DNA from: Rhabdornis inornatus
Taxonomy: Eukaryota; Chordata; Aves; Passeriformes; Rhabdornithidae
Direction: 5' to 3'
Assembly: GCA_013397075.1 (NCBI GenBank)
Contig: VWZS01010169.1
Coordinates: forward strand, 62,001-126,000
Length of the DNA stretch: 64,000 nt
The position numbers were made by a program, and so were the translations under genes. Of the stretch, positions 36,289-48,100 are shown in pieces; the first letter of the stretch is position 1; every line of letters begins with the position of its first letter. The notes below the pieces were generated by a model. That model saw only the letters and a list, made by a program, of their open reading frames with translations, made no database searches and was not told the origin of the DNA.

Positions 36289-36489
36289 AAAGTCTCTCCA
36301 GCTTTCTTGCAGCCCTGCTTTAAGTACTGGAACATGCTTTAAGTACTGGAACATGCTGTAAGGTTTCCCCAGAGCCTTCTCTTCTCCAGGCTGAACAACC
36401 CAAACTCTATCAGTCTGTTGTCATAGGAGAGATATTCCAGCCCTCTGATCATATCCATGGCCTCCAGCAGTCTCATGTCCTCCTTAACT
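36289..36489 (-). mobile_element. Inner CR1 LINE (right part, 5'-truncated)
   Basis: Resumes exactly where the left part stopped, with 'ctctccagctttcttgcagc', then 'gagccttctcttctccaggc' (36371-36390), 'ctgaacaacccaaactctat' and 'gccctctgatcatatccatg' (36440-36459), ending near 36489. A 19-bp tandem duplication lies at 36316-36353. The right edge is where the older CR1 continues. Confidence 0.9.
36316..36353. repeat. 19-bp perfect tandem duplication inside the inner CR1
   Basis: 'tgctttaagtactggaaca' occurs at 36316-36334 and 36335-36353. It duplicates a normally single CR1 segment, so it arose after or during that insertion. Confidence 0.96.
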
Positions 36490-36900
36490 AGTTCAGCTGC
36501 TTGAATCAATTCGGGGCTGACCAAAATGTAAAGAATGTTATCAAGCTCATTGTCCAAGTACCTCTCAAACACTGACAGGCTTGTGACCATCAATCACCTC
36601 TTTAGGAAGCTTGTTCCAGTGTTTGACCACTCTTTCAAAAAAAAGAGACCAAAAGAGTTGCTGCTCAGCCTCATTTCCTCCAGCTGCCAGCACTGCAGGG
36701 TAATTACCCCTTTTGACCAATTAATTATGCTGTTTCATGTGCCCCAGCATGGGGTTTACTGGGGGCACACTGCTGACTCCTATTGAGCCTGCTGCCAGTC
36801 AACACCCCCAGATCCCTTTCTGTATGGCTGCTCTCCCACCATTTCTGTCCAAACCTATACTTGTGTCCAGCTTTATTCAGGCCAATGCCACCATAAAAAA
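36490..36900 (-). mobile_element. Older CR1 (outer element), ORF2 end and 3' UTR
   Basis: Continues the terminal piece at 35358-35394 with 'agttcagctgcttgaatc', 'ggggctgaccaaaatgtaaa' (36513-36532), 'cattgtccaagtacctctca' (36548-36567) and 'acactgacaggcttg'. At 36740-36870 the minus strand translates to RDLGVLTGSRLNRSQQCAP, the C-terminal ORF2 signature of CR1. Part of the consensus between about 36630 and 36720 is missing, so there is an internal deletion. Similarity ends about 36880-36900, directly before a tRNA-like sequence. Confidence 0.85.
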
Positions 36901-36906
36901 TATTCC

Positions 36907-37000
36907 TGGCAGCAGTGAGATTCAAACCCATGTGCCCAAAGATGGAGCCTTAAATCCAGTACCTTAGACCACTTTAGACCAGTAGCTCTGCCACACTACT
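36907..37000 (-). pseudogene. Degenerate tRNA-Leu(AAG)-like sequence next to CR1
   Basis: The minus strand follows vertebrate tRNA-Leu(AAG) across its whole length. It has a 5' acceptor strand AGTAGTG pairing with TGCTGCC plus discriminator A, then TGGCAGAGC (A-box region) and anticodon AAG at 36949-36951 within CTGGA/TTTAAGGC/TCCA. The B box is GGTTTGAATCT (36918-36928). Defects: the D-loop carries a 13-14-nt insertion that looks like a duplication (TGGTCTAAAG then TGGTCTAAGG), the anticodon loop has 8 nt, the first acceptor pair is mismatched, and the T arm has changes. No CCA is added at the 3' end; GGA follows. It cannot be a working tRNA. It is either an old tRNA pseudogene or the head of a tRNA-CR1 chimeric element in the same orientation. 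Confidence 0.8.
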
Positions 37001-39274
37001 CTGCTGGCAATTCCATCTCAATCTCCAGAGAGAATAGCCCCCAACCAAAACATTTTAAAACAAATTATCCTCATCCATTACTTACATATAGCAAAAGGAC
37101 CAATAAAGGTGCTTTCTACATGTACATGTAGACATTCATTGCTGTACACCACATATTTCTGGTTTGATCATTAGACGTCAGGAAAATCAGCTGGAAAGTT
37201 CTACAAATATCTGCTTGCCTATGAACCACTGGTCCCTTCCCAAAAAAAGAAAAAAATAATGGTATACTTTTTGTGAGGAATTACTTTGTCTTGACTTTTC
37301 ATTCAACTTTATATTTTTGGCGTGTAGTGAGACTGGGGCATGAATCATCTGTCCCTTTATACAAAGACATGAGGTTACATATGTGCCTTGACCTAGCAGA
37401 AAGTCAACTGCTACACCTACAAGATTCTGTTCCCTGGAGCTGAATATTATCTACAGAAAAGCAAATGATCAGGTGGATTTTTCTTTTTTTTTTTTTTTAA
37501 GTGTTAACCTCTACAGTTTTGCATAACCAGCAGACTCTGCTGATTATGTCCTCACATGCTTCTGCTAAATTTATTTGGCCTATATCAGCTTGTATCCATG
37601 CATCTAGTTATCCAAATTAGAGGATACATATAAAAATATTTCCCGGCCTTGTTTGTGCATTTATCACTGTCAAAACATTGCTTTGAATTGAAGAAGTATT
37701 TCAATAAGTTAATGAAAACTGTCAGCATTACACAAGGCAAGGTAGAAAAGCAAATTAGAGGGAAAAGTTGGTTTTAAGGGCACAGGTGATTAGGGCCAGT
37801 CACGTAGTTTAATTTTGATTTCAAGGCCACAACTTTGACACAATGCCTGGGATTTTCCACAGAAGCATTCAGTCTAGCTTTGATGACATTGAGGTAAGAG
37901 GCATCTACTCTTTTCTTCATGATTTGCTTTACTGGATATTCACTGGATATACTGGATATTTGCCATATGCAAAAAAAAAAAATTATAAGTATTTTCTGCC
38001 TGAATTCTTACATCTTTTGTACCTATAGTATTGTTTAGGCTATTATAGGCTGCTAGATTAAACACTTCTTTAATATCCTGCACTTTTACCCTGTGAAGGC
38101 AGTTAGAAACCATGATCAAATAACCCCTCAGTCCTCTTTTTGATAAGTACATTGATCTTTAAAAGATCTATGTAAAGAGTAAAACTTGAAGGCGAGGGCA
38201 ATGATCATTTTACTTGCATGCTTCTGTAATTACTGATGCCACAGGAAAGATATTTATTACAACAGTATGTCTGGAACTCTAAAAAAGAGAGAAGTGTGTG
38301 CTCTCGAAATTTACTTGGATAATCTCAAGGTTTTTCTAACACTGCATTTATCATGCATTGCCTTGACTGTCAATACATCATTTCTTTTACATTCTTAGAG
38401 AAACAAGAATGAAGGCACTCTGAAATGGCATTGGAATTCCAGCTGGGGTTTCTTCCAATGCTGTTCAGCATAAGTAATTGAAACCGAATATCGTATTTTT
38501 ATATACTCTATAGCATTTCTTCCAAGGGGCAACTTTCTATTCACTTATTATTGTGTAGGTTATAAATGGTATTCTGCATTTCTTCTATCAAAATACTAAG
38601 CCAGTGATATTTAACTGTAAAGAAATATATCCTTGGGCAATGAATACAGTCAGAAATTACTAGGTGAATTTAACCAAGAAAAGAATGATCCCATATTGAT
38701 GTAGTGCATAAATTTTGAGTATGGGACAATGGCCCCCATTTATTAACATTTTATATCCACATTGAAATGCCTGACCTTGCTTCAGCAGTTTTATGACTAG
38801 CAAGATCTCTGGAAGTTCAATTTTTCCCTCTAGAAAAAGAAAGAAGCTATGTCAATGGGAATAAATACAACTTAGATATATTTTTTTTTCTGTTTTTCTT
38901 CAGATGTAGCAAAAACTTTAATACCTCTATAGCATAACAATTCTGATAATAAAAAGACCAACTGCTACAAAAGTGAGGAGAGGGTATACTTAGAAATTGA
39001 TACCCTATTATACACCAGTGAGACACTGAAAGCAATTTTTTAGTCATATGAATACCTAAAGTACAGGTAATGATTGCCTACTATTCATGTTTCAGATGAA
39101 TATCAGAACAGCTGGGTAGGCATTCAGCAAAACCTTTGGACAACTAGTGTTATACAATGAATCTCAGAAATCTAGATTTAGGAAACAAATTCAAGAAAAA
39201 TAACATTCACATCCTTAAGATCCTGAAATGTTCAATATTTGAGGCAGTTATTTGTTAGTATCAGCTCTCATGAC
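37001..39274. other. Unrecognised AT-rich DNA, no gene seen
   Basis: Contains an 18-bp palindrome (37115-37132, listed separately), a T run (37484-37498), a triplicated 'actggata' at 37931-37958 and an A run (37971-37981). No gene. Confidence 0.55.
37115..37132. repeat. 18-bp perfect palindrome
   Basis: TCTACATGTACATGTAGA reads the same on both strands. The core is an ACATGT dyad. It could bind a dimeric factor or be chance; nothing adjacent suggests a promoter. Confidence 0.95.
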
Positions 39275-40025
39275 TGTGGTAGTTTGACCTGGGGAGGACA
39301 AAACAGGAGAGAGGTTCTCTCTCTGAGTACTCCCCTGGGAGTTGATAGTGACCAATTGGAGGCTGGTTTGGTTGTTGACGGGGTGAGGAACCAATTGGAG
39401 AGGGTTGGTTCGCTCTGTGAACACACATTTTGAAGGAGGTAATCCGGAACTGAGCCCTCTTGGCTTTTCCGGCAGCAGTGCAGGTAACAGGGCCCTGGCC
39501 TGGCTCCACTGCAGGCCTGTGGGCCTGGCAGGGGGCTGGGCTGGGCCCCCTGTCTGGGGAGCTGGCATGTCCTGGCAGAGAGGGAGAGAGAGGGGGTGGC
39601 CATGGACAGTGGCCAGGGAGACTCAGACTGATNGACCCACATGTACAGCTTTGGGAAGGCTGTGGCGTTGGAAGGAGTGCCACGACTGCAGGTTCCCGGG
39701 CGGATGCAAATTGTGAAAATGAAACCACGAGAGGACTGTTTTCTTCCTTCTTGTGGAATAATCCCTATAGCCTAACAGGAGGAAACTTCTCTCTCCAAAG
39801 TGAATGGAAAAGAGACTATTTGAGTTGGGAATTAATTGAAGTAGTTGTTTGTATGTTTGTTTCGTTGTTATGAAGGTTGGGAAAGGGAAGGAAAGAGTGG
39901 TCTGAAAATCTTATTCTGGATTCTTTTTTTTTTCTTTCCTTCTTTGTGTAGTTAATAAATTTCTTTTTATACCCTCTTAAGTTTTAGGCCTGCCTTGCTT
40001 CTACTCCTGGTTCTGTCTCACAACA
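39275..40025 (+). mobile_element. Solo LTR of an endogenous retrovirus, about 751 bp
   Basis: Starts TGTGGTAGTTTGACC, a start typical of avian LTRs, and ends CTCACAACA. It is GC-rich in its middle (39470-39620), with AATAAA at 39954-39959 followed by T-rich sequence and a GT-rich patch, the expected 3' LTR layout. One N at 39633. No internal viral genes. The 5- and 6-bp flanks (catgac on the left, gaaaat on the right) do not match, so no target duplication is visible. Overlapping open frames on both strands (up to 155 codons) are compositional. Different family from the LTR at 35684. Confidence 0.85.
39954..39959 (+). promoter_or_regulatory. Polyadenylation signal AATAAA in LTR
   Basis: AATAAA in 'gttaataaatttc', about 65 bp before the CA end of the LTR, fits the R region processing signal. 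Inferred from sequence only. Confidence 0.6.
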
Positions 40026-41718
40026 GAAAATGAGTATATTTTAATTGGCAAATCAAAACAATGACAATGACCTTTCATCAATTTTAAATTGGATTTAAAG
40101 AGCAAATAACTGTGAGAGCTAAGAGTAAAAATTGCCAGAAATCTGTTTCCAGTGAGGTGCTGGGTATGTCAGGGCTGGAAGCTGGACTGGACCCTGATCC
40201 TAGAGCAAAGATCTCTGTTCTAGGGGGTATCTAAGCAGTGCTGGAAGAGAGTCTCAGCTGCTCTTTGCCAACCCACACAAGCTGCATGTCAGAGTCTTCC
40301 TGTCCTGCATAGGATGTATCTAGAGCACTGATGCCTAGTTTAGCACGCTAGGAATTGCTCTCCCAGAAGTGGGTGCCTGATTTATGAAGCATCATAATTC
40401 CCACAGGTATTGAAAACCACAGGGGCACCTTGAAAAAAAGCGACATGAATAAATCTAAACTAAACAAAAGCTAACAATGTAAAAAAAAAAATAGTCCCAA
40501 TATTACCCAATAAGGGAAATAAATTTCATATTTTATTATTTTATCTGAAAATCCAGAACTCCTATTCACCAGTGAAAAAGAGCTGTACTTTTACACAGAA
40601 AGTAAATTTAGCATTACCACCTGACAGATGGACTCCCCAGCAGGTACTTAGTCTTCTTTTTTCTCTCCTGCTTCACAGACCCACACAGTTTTAAAAGAAG
40701 TCTGAGACAGTGAGATGAGTCTTCTTTCAGGATGAAGCAGAGGTAGTTTCCAAACAATCATGTATAGAAGCAACTTTGTAAGTCAAGCCATGACAGAATA
40801 ATCAATGGGATTTTTTTTAAGTGATCTGTGCTACAAAATAAAGGGAGAAACTTTGTTTTTTGTTCTGCACATATTGAAAATATGCCTGAAAGGATTAAGA
40901 AGTGTGCACTCCAGGTTTCATCACATTGTCCTCTCGGACCTGTTCTTCCAATGACTGCTTTCTTTAAATAGAAACAGAGGTTAGAACTGTTTAAGGTTCC
41001 TTAAAACAGCGGTTTGATACACAAATCTAAGACATGTATTAGTTCTAAGACTGCCAGTGAGAGTCATAATCTGTTGACTATAGACAGCCAGAAAAAAAAT
41101 TGGTCTACGTGGTCGTCAAAGGTTCGAATTAAGAGTGTGCATACAGGGAAGAAGCAGTACTCCAGGACAAGTACATAAAAATGTCATTGTATAGGGAGAG
41201 GGAAGAAAAGACATGATTCACAAGAAGGACTGGAACTGCCTGAAAATGTCTCTTCCAGAAGCTACCATCTGGGAATTAGCATTTCACTGATCTGGTACGA
41301 ATAATTCTAGACATAGCCTTCACTGAAGGAAAAGCTAGATAAACTGGGATAAAGCTAGATAAGCTCCTTTGCATGAAAAACAGGTGTGATACAAGTCTAC
41401 ACAATCATGAGCAGCAGCACTCAATAGCTGAACAAAGTTCCTACTTGATAACGCAAAGAAAGTGGTAGTTTCAAAATAAGCAAGAGGAGTCACTTCTTCA
41501 CATTATGATGAGGATTAAGAAATGGAATTCTTTTCCATGTGATGCTTGATTACCAAAAAAATCACATGGCTTCAGAAACTATTTTAGATATATTTTTAGA
41601 AGAATGATAATTCAAGATTATTAAACCCAAAGATGTTATCTTCAATATGTGAAACTTTGAATCACAAAAATTTACGCTTAAGAAAATATCCACAAATATT
41701 TATACTCCTGCATGCATA
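40026..41718. other. Unrecognised DNA, no gene seen
   Basis: A slightly less AT-rich patch at 40140-40400 has no recognised family. Near 41330-41365 'aaagctagataa' is repeated. No coding signal. Confidence 0.5.
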
Positions 41719-42190
41719 TAATCATAAAATGGTTTGGGTTGGAAGGGACCTTTAAAGACCATCTAGTATAACCACCCTGCAATAAGGAGAGCCATTTTCA
41801 GGGTTCTCAGTGTCCTGTCCACTTTGGCCTTCAATGATTCCGGGAGTGGTGCACATACCTCCTTCTGGGTAACCTGTTCCAGTGTATTAACACCCTCATT
41901 ATAAAAAAATATCTTTTGTATATTTCTTTTATAAATATATATAGTTTGAAATAATTTTCCCTTGTCCTAATGAAAGCAAGCCCTACTGAAAAGTTTGTCC
42001 CTATCTTTCTTATAAGTTCCCCTCACGTACCGAAATGTCGCAACAAGGTTTTTTTCCTGGGGCCTTCTTTGCTGCAGGCTGAACAATCACAACTCTCAAA
42101 GTCTGTCCTCATAGGACATGCATTCCATCCCTCTGACCATTTTTTGGCCCTCCTCTGGACCTGCTGTATCAGATCCATGTCTTTCTAGAC
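41719..42190 (-). mobile_element. CR1 LINE, 3' region, 5'-truncated
   Basis: Starts with the CR1 3' end 'aatcataaaatggtttgggt' and 'tggaagggacctttaaagac', then 'gggtaacctgttccagtgta' (41866-41885), 'cccttgtcctaatga' and 'tctttcttataagttcccc'. 'gctgaacaatcacaactctc' (42079-42098) and 'ctctggacctgctgtatcag' (42153-42172) follow. The order is complete, with an AT-rich insertion or mutation cluster at about 41905-41955. Ends near 42190. Confidence 0.92.
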
Positions 42191-45100
42191 ATTAATTTTG
42201 GCTGCTGTCAGTGAGAGTAGAAATATTTACCTACTAAGTCTAAATTACTCATTCTTGGTTTTCTGTATGCACCATAGAGGATGTGAAATGTTAACAGGGA
42301 TGGAAGATCATACTAGGTTTTAAGACATTCAAAGAGTACTGAAAGCATCTAACCTGAGCTATTGCCAAACATAGGTCGACACACATAGTGTTTATCCCAA
42401 AATTTAATTAAAATGAAGCAACTAAAAACGTCCAATACAAACAAAGGGTTTCAAGAGCTGGATGCATCTTGAAAAAATGACAAGCCAATTCAACAGACTT
42501 TCTACATGGAATTCAGCTCTCACTTGGTAGCTTATTCTCTGAGGACATAGCTAAACATTAAAGTTAGTCTTGAAACACTGCCATGAGAGCTAGGTTTAAA
42601 TAGGGCTAACTATGCATTTGCTCACAAAAAATTCCTTATCATGCAGATGCCATCTGCAGGGATACTAACATGGACAGATCTCAGCGTGCTTATTTTGGTG
42701 CCAATGTTCTTCCAAAGTTGACCCATTGAATTGCATTGGCAGAAGGCCTGGACAAAGTAAGAGTTTATCCTGTGAGCAAAAGCATATTGAGAATATTAAT
42801 GACATTATTTCGAAAGGAAATGGCAATATGGTTGAATTAAATTGTGATATAAGTTGTACTCTTGATCAGAAATAAGATAACCTGCACTTGCTTTTGTGTT
42901 TCAAATACAGTATGAGTGAAAATTACTAGAAACCAGAGAAACAGAAGTTACACTGATGAATAAAAATATTGGAAATAAATCCAACCACTTGAAAGTTTAT
43001 CTGGCTGAACATCTTTTCTCTAGACACCATCCTATAATGGGAATTTCAAAGATTGTTTAAACAATAGCAGAAAGAAGCTTGTATTGAGGGAGGAATGCTC
43101 TCTAAACTACAAGAGTATTACCATTAGTATACTCTTTTAGCCCAAAGATCAGCCTGGGCCAGTAGCATCCAGCTTTTAACTGTGAATAGCAGGAGATCCT
43201 TGGGACAAGGGAACAGGGCAGGAGTATGTGATAACTACAGTCATTCTCAGTTGCTCTTCTAGCCTTCAATCCTTTGCTGCTCTTGAGCCAGAAATTTTTT
43301 CTTTAAAAAATCAGTAAGATATAATTTAACACTGTTTAATATGTTAAAAGAAGAAATTAAATCTATCTACTTTTACATAAAGAATGAGGATCAATTACTA
43401 TTTTATGCATAAATTAAAGCCCAGAAGAATAATTTGAAAACAAAATTAATTTCTAAGACTAGAACAAAATATTATGTATCAGACTCCTTTTTTTTTAACA
43501 TAAAAGGGACTGAAAATAAAATATATGGTATTAATCAATGAACTGATTTCTCATACATGTTCAGTTTCTGGAATAATGGGAGAAAAAAGTGTATAAATGC
43601 TTCAAGAATGCAATTTTATCTGCCTGTTCCCACAGCCTCAAAAGGATCAAATATTTTTGTTGCAATATTGCAGAAGGTGAAATGAGAAAGATGAGTTGCA
43701 GTTACAACATAACATTCCACAGACTTCAAGCAACTGGTTCACCAGTTTATATGAGGAGTAGTGTTACAAAAATGTCAGAATATATGGTGTGCAATTGTTA
43801 TTACTGTCTGGCAGCCTTATATGAAAAGAATAGAAGCTAACCTAAATAATCGAGTGTCAGTATATTAAAAAAAATCCCAATCCCAACAAAAGACAAAGGC
43901 TGCTATATGCAAAGTTTTCTTGAAAAAAATAAAAACCAGAGAAATAAATGTCAAGTTTTAATTTTGCCTTCTTGACATGAAACATTTACTTTAAACAAGA
44001 TTTGCTTGAAGTCTATCCATACACAGAAGGAGTCTAGCATACAAGTTAAATAGGAAGATATTTCAAAATATAATTTAGAATATTTCTCTCCATTGAAAAG
44101 GATGGACAATGGTCTTCTCATGGCAGAAGAGCCAGTGACAAATAGAAATGTTGCTCATGAAGTAGTGAACAGAGTTTTGACATCATTAAAAAAATTAAAA
44201 CTATGGGAAAAATGGGAAAATATTTCAAGGAAATGTTATTCATATAAATAACATTATTAAAATTTAGGAGCTTTACATTAAACCAGGTGATAAGGAGAGA
44301 GACTGACTCTTCTGTTAAATCCTAACTCATATTCTGAAAGACAGAGACAGAGAAAAGACTTGTATCGCTGAGAAAGAAGGGTGAGAAAAGGAGCACTACA
44401 TCAAAATAGCAAAGTTTATGATGAAATAAACTGATCTAGGGTTATTAAGTGAATATTATTAACCAGCCTGCCCACAAGTCAGCTTCCATATATAGCAAGG
44501 AAACAGGTAAATGAAATTAAAGTGCAGAGATGTGAATCAAAACACCCAGAAGCATGAAGTCAGCACTTACATTTGAAACATGCAAGACTGAAAGTAACTC
44601 AAGCTGCACAATCTTATCTATGGCATGTGTCAAGCTGTGACCTGCTGCACAGGTTTCAGCATATGACCATATTTGTTCATAAGGGGATGAGCTCTGAGAA
44701 AAGATGGGCTGGATCTTAGGAAATTATTGTAGTTTTGATTGAATAAAATGCTGGCTGAGGACGGAATAGAAACTACAGCTTAAGATTGCCACCTCTTCTC
44801 ACTGTTATACCTAATTCTGTATAAATAATGCAAAATAGGTTACCTTAAGTATTTAGAAAATAATTTATTGTATGCATATTTGTAAGGGGAGGAGGTATAT
44901 GTTACAGTTTCAGAGGAAGCCACAGATATTTGGAAATTCTGAAAAATTATTCTCTCCTTATTTATACTTATATCTCAAAAATAATCACAAAATAACTAAA
45001 TACTCAACAAAATTAAATCAGTTAAACAGATTCTGCCGTTTTTGAGCTGTAGAAGAAATGGTTTAATTTAATTTATTTCAGGTAAAATACTTATTCTCCA

Positions 45101-48100
45101 TCTTATACTAAACTCACTCTAATAGCCGCTTTCAGTCCATTTCTGATCCGATCCCAAACTAATTTTCTATCTTTCATTATTCAGAACAGCACACAAAATT
45201 CAAATATTACCTTCAAAATAAGCTCACCTCTATCATTATCAGGCTCATTAGAAGTCCTCCAAATCAAGTCTCCCTATCATTTCTTCACTGGGTTTTATAA
45301 ATCTTTTTAATTTACCAGTTTCAACATCCTTAGTGCTTTGAGTTTTGAATGGTCTGTAATTCTCCCCAAGTCCTCTTAGCTTCTGGAATCTAGTTCCTTT
45401 TAGGTTTCTGGCATACATTTTCTTGCAATCAGGATTCTTTTTTCCGGAGGTTGTAATTTTCTAGAGTTATATATTTTGAACTATGGATAAAAACATATGG
45501 AAAGATAACTATTTCTTTCAGACTGTTCCTAAATGAATACATAGGTTAGTTTGGGTTTTTTTCATTATTTTCTTTTCTTTTTTTTCAGACTCTCAATTAC
45601 TTTCCTTTATCATTTGTTTCCTTATTCTATGGGGTGATTGGCTCTCAGAGCTCACATGTAATAAGTGTCATTGGTCTGAATGATCTGGGACACAGCGACA
45701 ACTCTAATTTCACCACGTAGATATGTTTCTACAAAAGCCTTACAAATGGAACCACTACAGAATATTATTTACTACCATTCAAACCTACCTGTCATTCATT
45801 GTTTGAAGTCTGAAACACATTTTCTTTCCCAAAAAAAGCAAACAGTTGGGGGAAAAGCTGCCACAGATGTCCCTTGGTTCCTGATTATTTTGTACTGTTT
45901 AATGCCTTTGTGCAAATTTATAAGAAATCCATTAACACATAGTTAAATCTCTCAATTCCAAAATTTAGTTCACCTCCCCAATTTTTTTTGGTATATCAAT
46001 ACCATAGATTTTGTCTTGTGTTCCACATGTGAAAGGTTAATAATTCTTTTAGATGCTTTATAATAAACAGGCTTTTTTTTCCCTTTCTGTCTGGAAAGCA
46101 CATAATAAATTCTTCCAGAGGTTGAAAAGCCCTTGAAACTGAAGCACAAGGAGAACACAGAACATTGAGGCAGTGAAGATCTCAATGGGATATAGAACAC
46201 TACAGTATGCTAATCCATATGCCTTGATTTAAATAAGATATTAGCATATTAGTTTGGCATAAGTATATAAATCAAAGAAAACTGACCCTTAACTTTATCT
46301 ATTATCCTTGAATACTATAGAAACAAAACAGATGCCCTTGCAATTCCCTTTCCCAATTCCCACACACATTTTACAAAAAGATAGAATTTTGTAAAGCAGT
46401 TAAATTTAAGACCATTCAGAGCTCAGCTACCTGGGGCTAAGCTCTGTCAGATTTCGGAATTAAGCTCATTAAGTTGCTTGTAAAAGCCCTTTTCTCCTCT
46501 AGTAGGATGGTGGTGATAGATGGTTGTGTCTGAGGAACTGCAAGTGCCTTTGATGGACAGCCTTCTTCAAATGAGTTGAAGTTCTCTCTTTCCTTACCCT
46601 TCTGCCTGTTAGACAATGCTGTTACCAAGAAAGTGCCCTCTCCTACCACTTTTCCCCTTGTACAAACTCCTAGAAAGTGACCTTATTTTTTTTCCTTTCA
46701 TTTTTATGTAGGATCAGATTAAAATTAAGAATCAACGTCCTCAAAGTGACAATGATACATATGAAAGCATAGAAAAGATTATATCAAAAAAAGTTTCACA
46801 TTGTTGATCTGAGCAAGAAATTTTCCTTGAACAACTAGTCAGAAAAATTCATATCCTCCATTCTGGACACATGAAGTTAAATATTTTTTTGTAATTTTCA
46901 GAGTATTTCCAAATGAATGTGCATATGTGCAAATGAATATACACTTTGCCCTTGAATGCTATTTGTATGTCAGGGTACCAACTATGTTTGTACAATATAT
47001 TTATTTGGACAGGAAAATCTGCTTTACTTTCAAAGTCATACTACTGCTTGTCTGAGGAGAAATTTTGAATATGTTTTCTGAAATAAAAATGCTCTTTACA
47101 GAGGAAGTTTTGTTTTATGAAATTTTATTAGACAAAAATGTACAAAACCAAAATTACCCTGTCTTTTTTCCAGTACTGGAAATTCACAATATGAACGGCT
47201 GTTGGTGATGTATTAAGAAAACTATGAAACAGATTCACAGAACATTATTCTAATAATGTATTTGTGGAGGGAAAAAAAAAAAAGAGTAATAAAAGCTTAT
47301 TTTTTGGATTCCAGTTTAAAATTATAACAATGGATGGAGGCAGATGAGACAGTGAAATATTTGAAGATTCCAACTACCATCTGTCCATAATTTATTACCC
47401 ATCTGATTGTAGGTTATCATTGTTTCCCTGCCATCATTAAACACTTGTTATTTATCTTGTTACACCACTTCTGCATTTAACATCGAGACCTTCACAGATT
47501 TGAGTGCTGTTATCTCCAGTGACCTATAATTTATGTAAGTCCTTTTGGTGTCCTTACTTCTATTCACCAGGTATCTAAAAGTGAATATTTCTCTCAGCTT
47601 AGATTGCTGATTAATTAATTTCTACCTTTCTGTATCCCTGCATTGCAGCCTTGGGTTATGAGTTTAAAGTAATAATTCTCCATTGCATGTATTTTGTGAA
47701 GTTACATTCTGCAAACTTCTGAGAGAGTCCAATTTCCATGCTACATTTAATAGCTGGTCCCTTAGAAATTAATCCCTTTCTATTTGTGATTTATTTTTTT
47801 CTTTTTCTGCTTAGTGACAAAAATGGATTTTCCCACCCGATCTGCTGTGACCTGGCTGCCTTTCCTGCAGTATTCAGTGTAAATGACATGACTCCATCTG
47901 CTATTTTTTATTCCATTGTGGAGTTTTACCTCTGAAGATTACAATGCAAGTTGGAATGTCATAGCTATGGGTGGCAAAACTGCATCAGCCCTAAATAGAG
48001 ACTGGTAGCACTGGCAAAGTTTAAGTACAAACTTAAATACTCCCCATACTTGTGCAGATATGAAATTCGTCATCCAGACCCTAGACACAGTGTGTCCACA

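Noticed and set aside
36725..36931. Frame with RDLGVLTGSRLNRSQQCAP as a possible gene
   Set aside because: It is the C-terminal signature of CR1 ORF2 in a truncated, deleted copy.
36907..37000. Functional tRNA-Leu gene
   Set aside because: An enlarged D-loop, an 8-nt anticodon loop and stem mismatches make a working tRNA very unlikely; kept as a pseudogene.
39261..39873. Cluster of overlapping 100-155-codon frames on both strands
   Set aside because: All lie in the GC-rich middle of the LTR and contain an N; composition explains them.
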